Origin: Rhodobacterales bacterium UBA3077
Lineage (GTDB): Bacteria; Pseudomonadota; Alphaproteobacteria; Rhodobacterales; Rhodobacteraceae
Reading direction: 5' to 3'
Assembly (NCBI GenBank): GCA_002366685.1
Contig: DFBP01000289.1
Coordinates: 1 to 6,738 of the forward strand
Length of the DNA stretch: 6,738 nucleotides
A model generated the notes under the pieces. It saw nothing but the letters and a program-made list of their open reading frames with translations. It searched no databases and was not told the origin of the DNA. The translations under genes and the position numbers were made by a program. The first letter of the stretch is position 1. The number at the start of each line of letters is the position of its first letter. This document shows, piece after piece, positions 6,022 through 6,738 of the stretch.

Positions 6022-6435
6022 ATGCTTTCCATAGGTGAACTCTCCCGCAAAACTGGTGTTAAAGTCCCGACCATCCGCTATTACGAGCAAATGAAGCTCA
6101 TAAACGCGCCCGAACGCACAAGTGGCAATCAACGCCGCTATTCCAAAGCGGAGCGCGATCGGTTGAGCTTCATCAAACACGCCCGCGACCTTGGGCTTTC
6201 AATCGAAGATATCCGCGAACTGCTTTCGCTTTCGGCCCACCCCGAGCAGCCATGCGCGGGCGCCAACCAGATCGCCGCCAACCACCTCAACAGCGTTCGT
6301 GAGCGGATTGCGAAGCTACAACGGCTTGAGGCCGAGCTTGCCCGCATCGCCACGGGTTGCCACGCTGATAATATCAAGAACTGTTATGTGATCGAGAGCC
6401 TGTCAAACCACGGGCTATGCTCAGAGCGCCACTGA
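6022..6435 (+). CDS. MerR-family transcriptional regulator, metal-sensing type
   Basis: This encodes 137 residues, a normal MerR length. The N-terminal winged helix-turn-helix is clear: MLSIGELSRKTGVKVPTIRYYE (1-22) followed by GNQRRYSKAERDRLSFI and ARDLGLSIEDIREL (54-67). Residues about 80-112 form the antiparallel coiled-coil dimerisation helix. The cysteines are C78, C113, C121 and C133. C113-x7-C121 has the spacing of the CueR metal loop. C78, at the start of the long helix, lies where Zn/Cd/Hg-type family members (ZntR, MerR) carry a Cys and CueR a Ser, which hints at a divalent thiophilic metal. The start ATG 6022 has AGGTG (6013-6017) 4 nt upstream. The gene begins 59 bp after the 767-residue gene and ends inside the convergent DUF815 gene. 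No metal exporter or enzyme is adjacent, so the target is unknown. MerR regulators bend DNA to activate promoters when they bind ligand. Confidence 0.85.
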   Translation: MLSIGELSRKTGVKVPTIRYYEQMKLINAPERTSGNQRRYSKAERDRLSFIKHARDLGLSIEDIRELLSLSAHPEQPCAGANQIAANHLNSVRERIAKLQRLEAELARIATGCHADNIKNCYVIESLSNHGLCSERH

Positions 6436-6738
6436 CACCCCGTGCCGACCGGCGAGATCAGTCACAAACTGCCACGCCACGCGGCCGGAGCGCCCGCCAC
6501 GAGTTTGCTGCCACTCGATCGCCTCGGCACGCAGTTCGTCTGCTGGCATAGAAATGCCAAATTGCCCACAATAGCCCTCGATCATCTGCAAAAACTCGTC
6601 TTGCGTGCAAGGGTGGAAGCCGAGCCACAGGCCAAACCGGTCAGATAACGAAACTTTTTCTTCAACCGCTTCAGAAGGGTTAATCCCCTGTTGGCGCTCG
6701 TTGTCGATCATGTCCCGCGGCATAAGGTGCCGTCGGTT
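6421..6738 (-). CDS. C-terminal part of DUF815-family AAA+ ATP-binding protein, partial
   Basis: An open frame runs from the right edge to TGA at 6423-6421, about 105 residues. It begins NRRHLMPRDM and continues with INPSEAVEEKVSLSDRFG, LWLGFHPCTQDEFLQM and TRGGRSGRVAWQ. These are characteristic of the C-terminal half of the DUF815 family of P-loop ATPases. SDRFG is where AAA+ proteins carry an arginine of the box VII type. The Walker motifs and the true start lie beyond 6738; the Met at 6723 is internal, since conserved residues precede it. The family is cytoplasmic and its cellular role is not established. The gene converges on the MerR gene and overlaps its 3' end by 15 bp. No terminator hairpin is visible between them. 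Confidence 0.85.
   Translation of the reverse strand, partial: NRRHLMPRDMIDNERQQGINPSEAVEEKVSLSDRFGLWLGFHPCTQDEFLQMIEGYCGQFGISMPADELRAEAIEWQQTRGGRSGRVAWQFVTDLAGRHGVSVAL

Noticed and set aside
4813..6180. A 455-codon open frame on the minus strand opposite the 767-residue gene and the MerR start
   Set aside because: It is rich in Ser, Gly and Ala as expected of the antisense of Pro/Ala-rich coding DNA. It has no ribosome site or recognisable domain, and covers two well-supported plus-strand genes and their intergenic operator.

Overview
The window looks like chromosomal DNA from an alphaproteobacterium of the Rhodobacterales (roseobacter) type. This is inferred from recognisable protein families, not from a database search. 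The strongest pointers are tandem proteins that join a PstS-like binding domain to an OmpA domain, a long Pro/Ala-rich protein ending in a PilP/GspC-like domain, a short MerR regulator, and a DUF815 ATPase. No RNA gene, CRISPR array, insertion sequence, phage or plasmid feature was seen.

Layout, left to right. (1) 1-99, + strand: the last 32 codons of a PLP-dependent Cys/Met-metabolism enzyme. (2) About 111-158: a terminator hairpin that works in both directions and separates it from the genes that follow. (3) 192-3357, - strand: two paralogous exported proteins of 524 and 516 residues. Each has a signal peptide, a short N-terminal domain with a Cys pair, a phosphate-binding-protein-like domain and a C-terminal OmpA peptidoglycan-binding domain. 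They probably form an operon transcribed from about 3450 towards 192. (4) 3358-3658: an intergenic region of about 300 bp, AT-rich next to the paralog pair, with two clean inverted repeats and candidate divergent promoters. (5) 3659-5962, + strand: a 767-residue protein with a cytoplasmic GspL/PilM-like N-terminal region, one membrane segment, a long Pro/Ala-rich periplasmic linker with degenerate repeats, and a C-terminal GspC/PilP-like domain. (6) 6022-6435, + strand: a MerR-family metal-type regulator preceded by a three-copy CTATAG operator-like element. (7) 6421-6738, - strand: the C-terminal part of a DUF815 AAA+ ATPase, whose 3' end overlaps the MerR gene by 15 bp.

How the parts may work together (inference). 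The divergent block 192-5962 reads as a cell-envelope module. Two periplasmic solute-binding proteins could be anchored to peptidoglycan with no ABC permease or ATPase in view. Facing them is a trans-envelope protein that joins pieces normally found on separate inner-membrane platform proteins of type II secretion or type IV pilus machines. The two paralogs also look subspecialised. The downstream copy (192-1766) keeps the peptidoglycan-binding Asp and Arg but has SGA in place of the anion-binding SGT motif. The upstream copy (1807-3357) keeps SGT but has lost the peptidoglycan-binding Arg. The flanking genes (PLP enzyme, MerR, DUF815) look like ordinary chromosomal neighbours.
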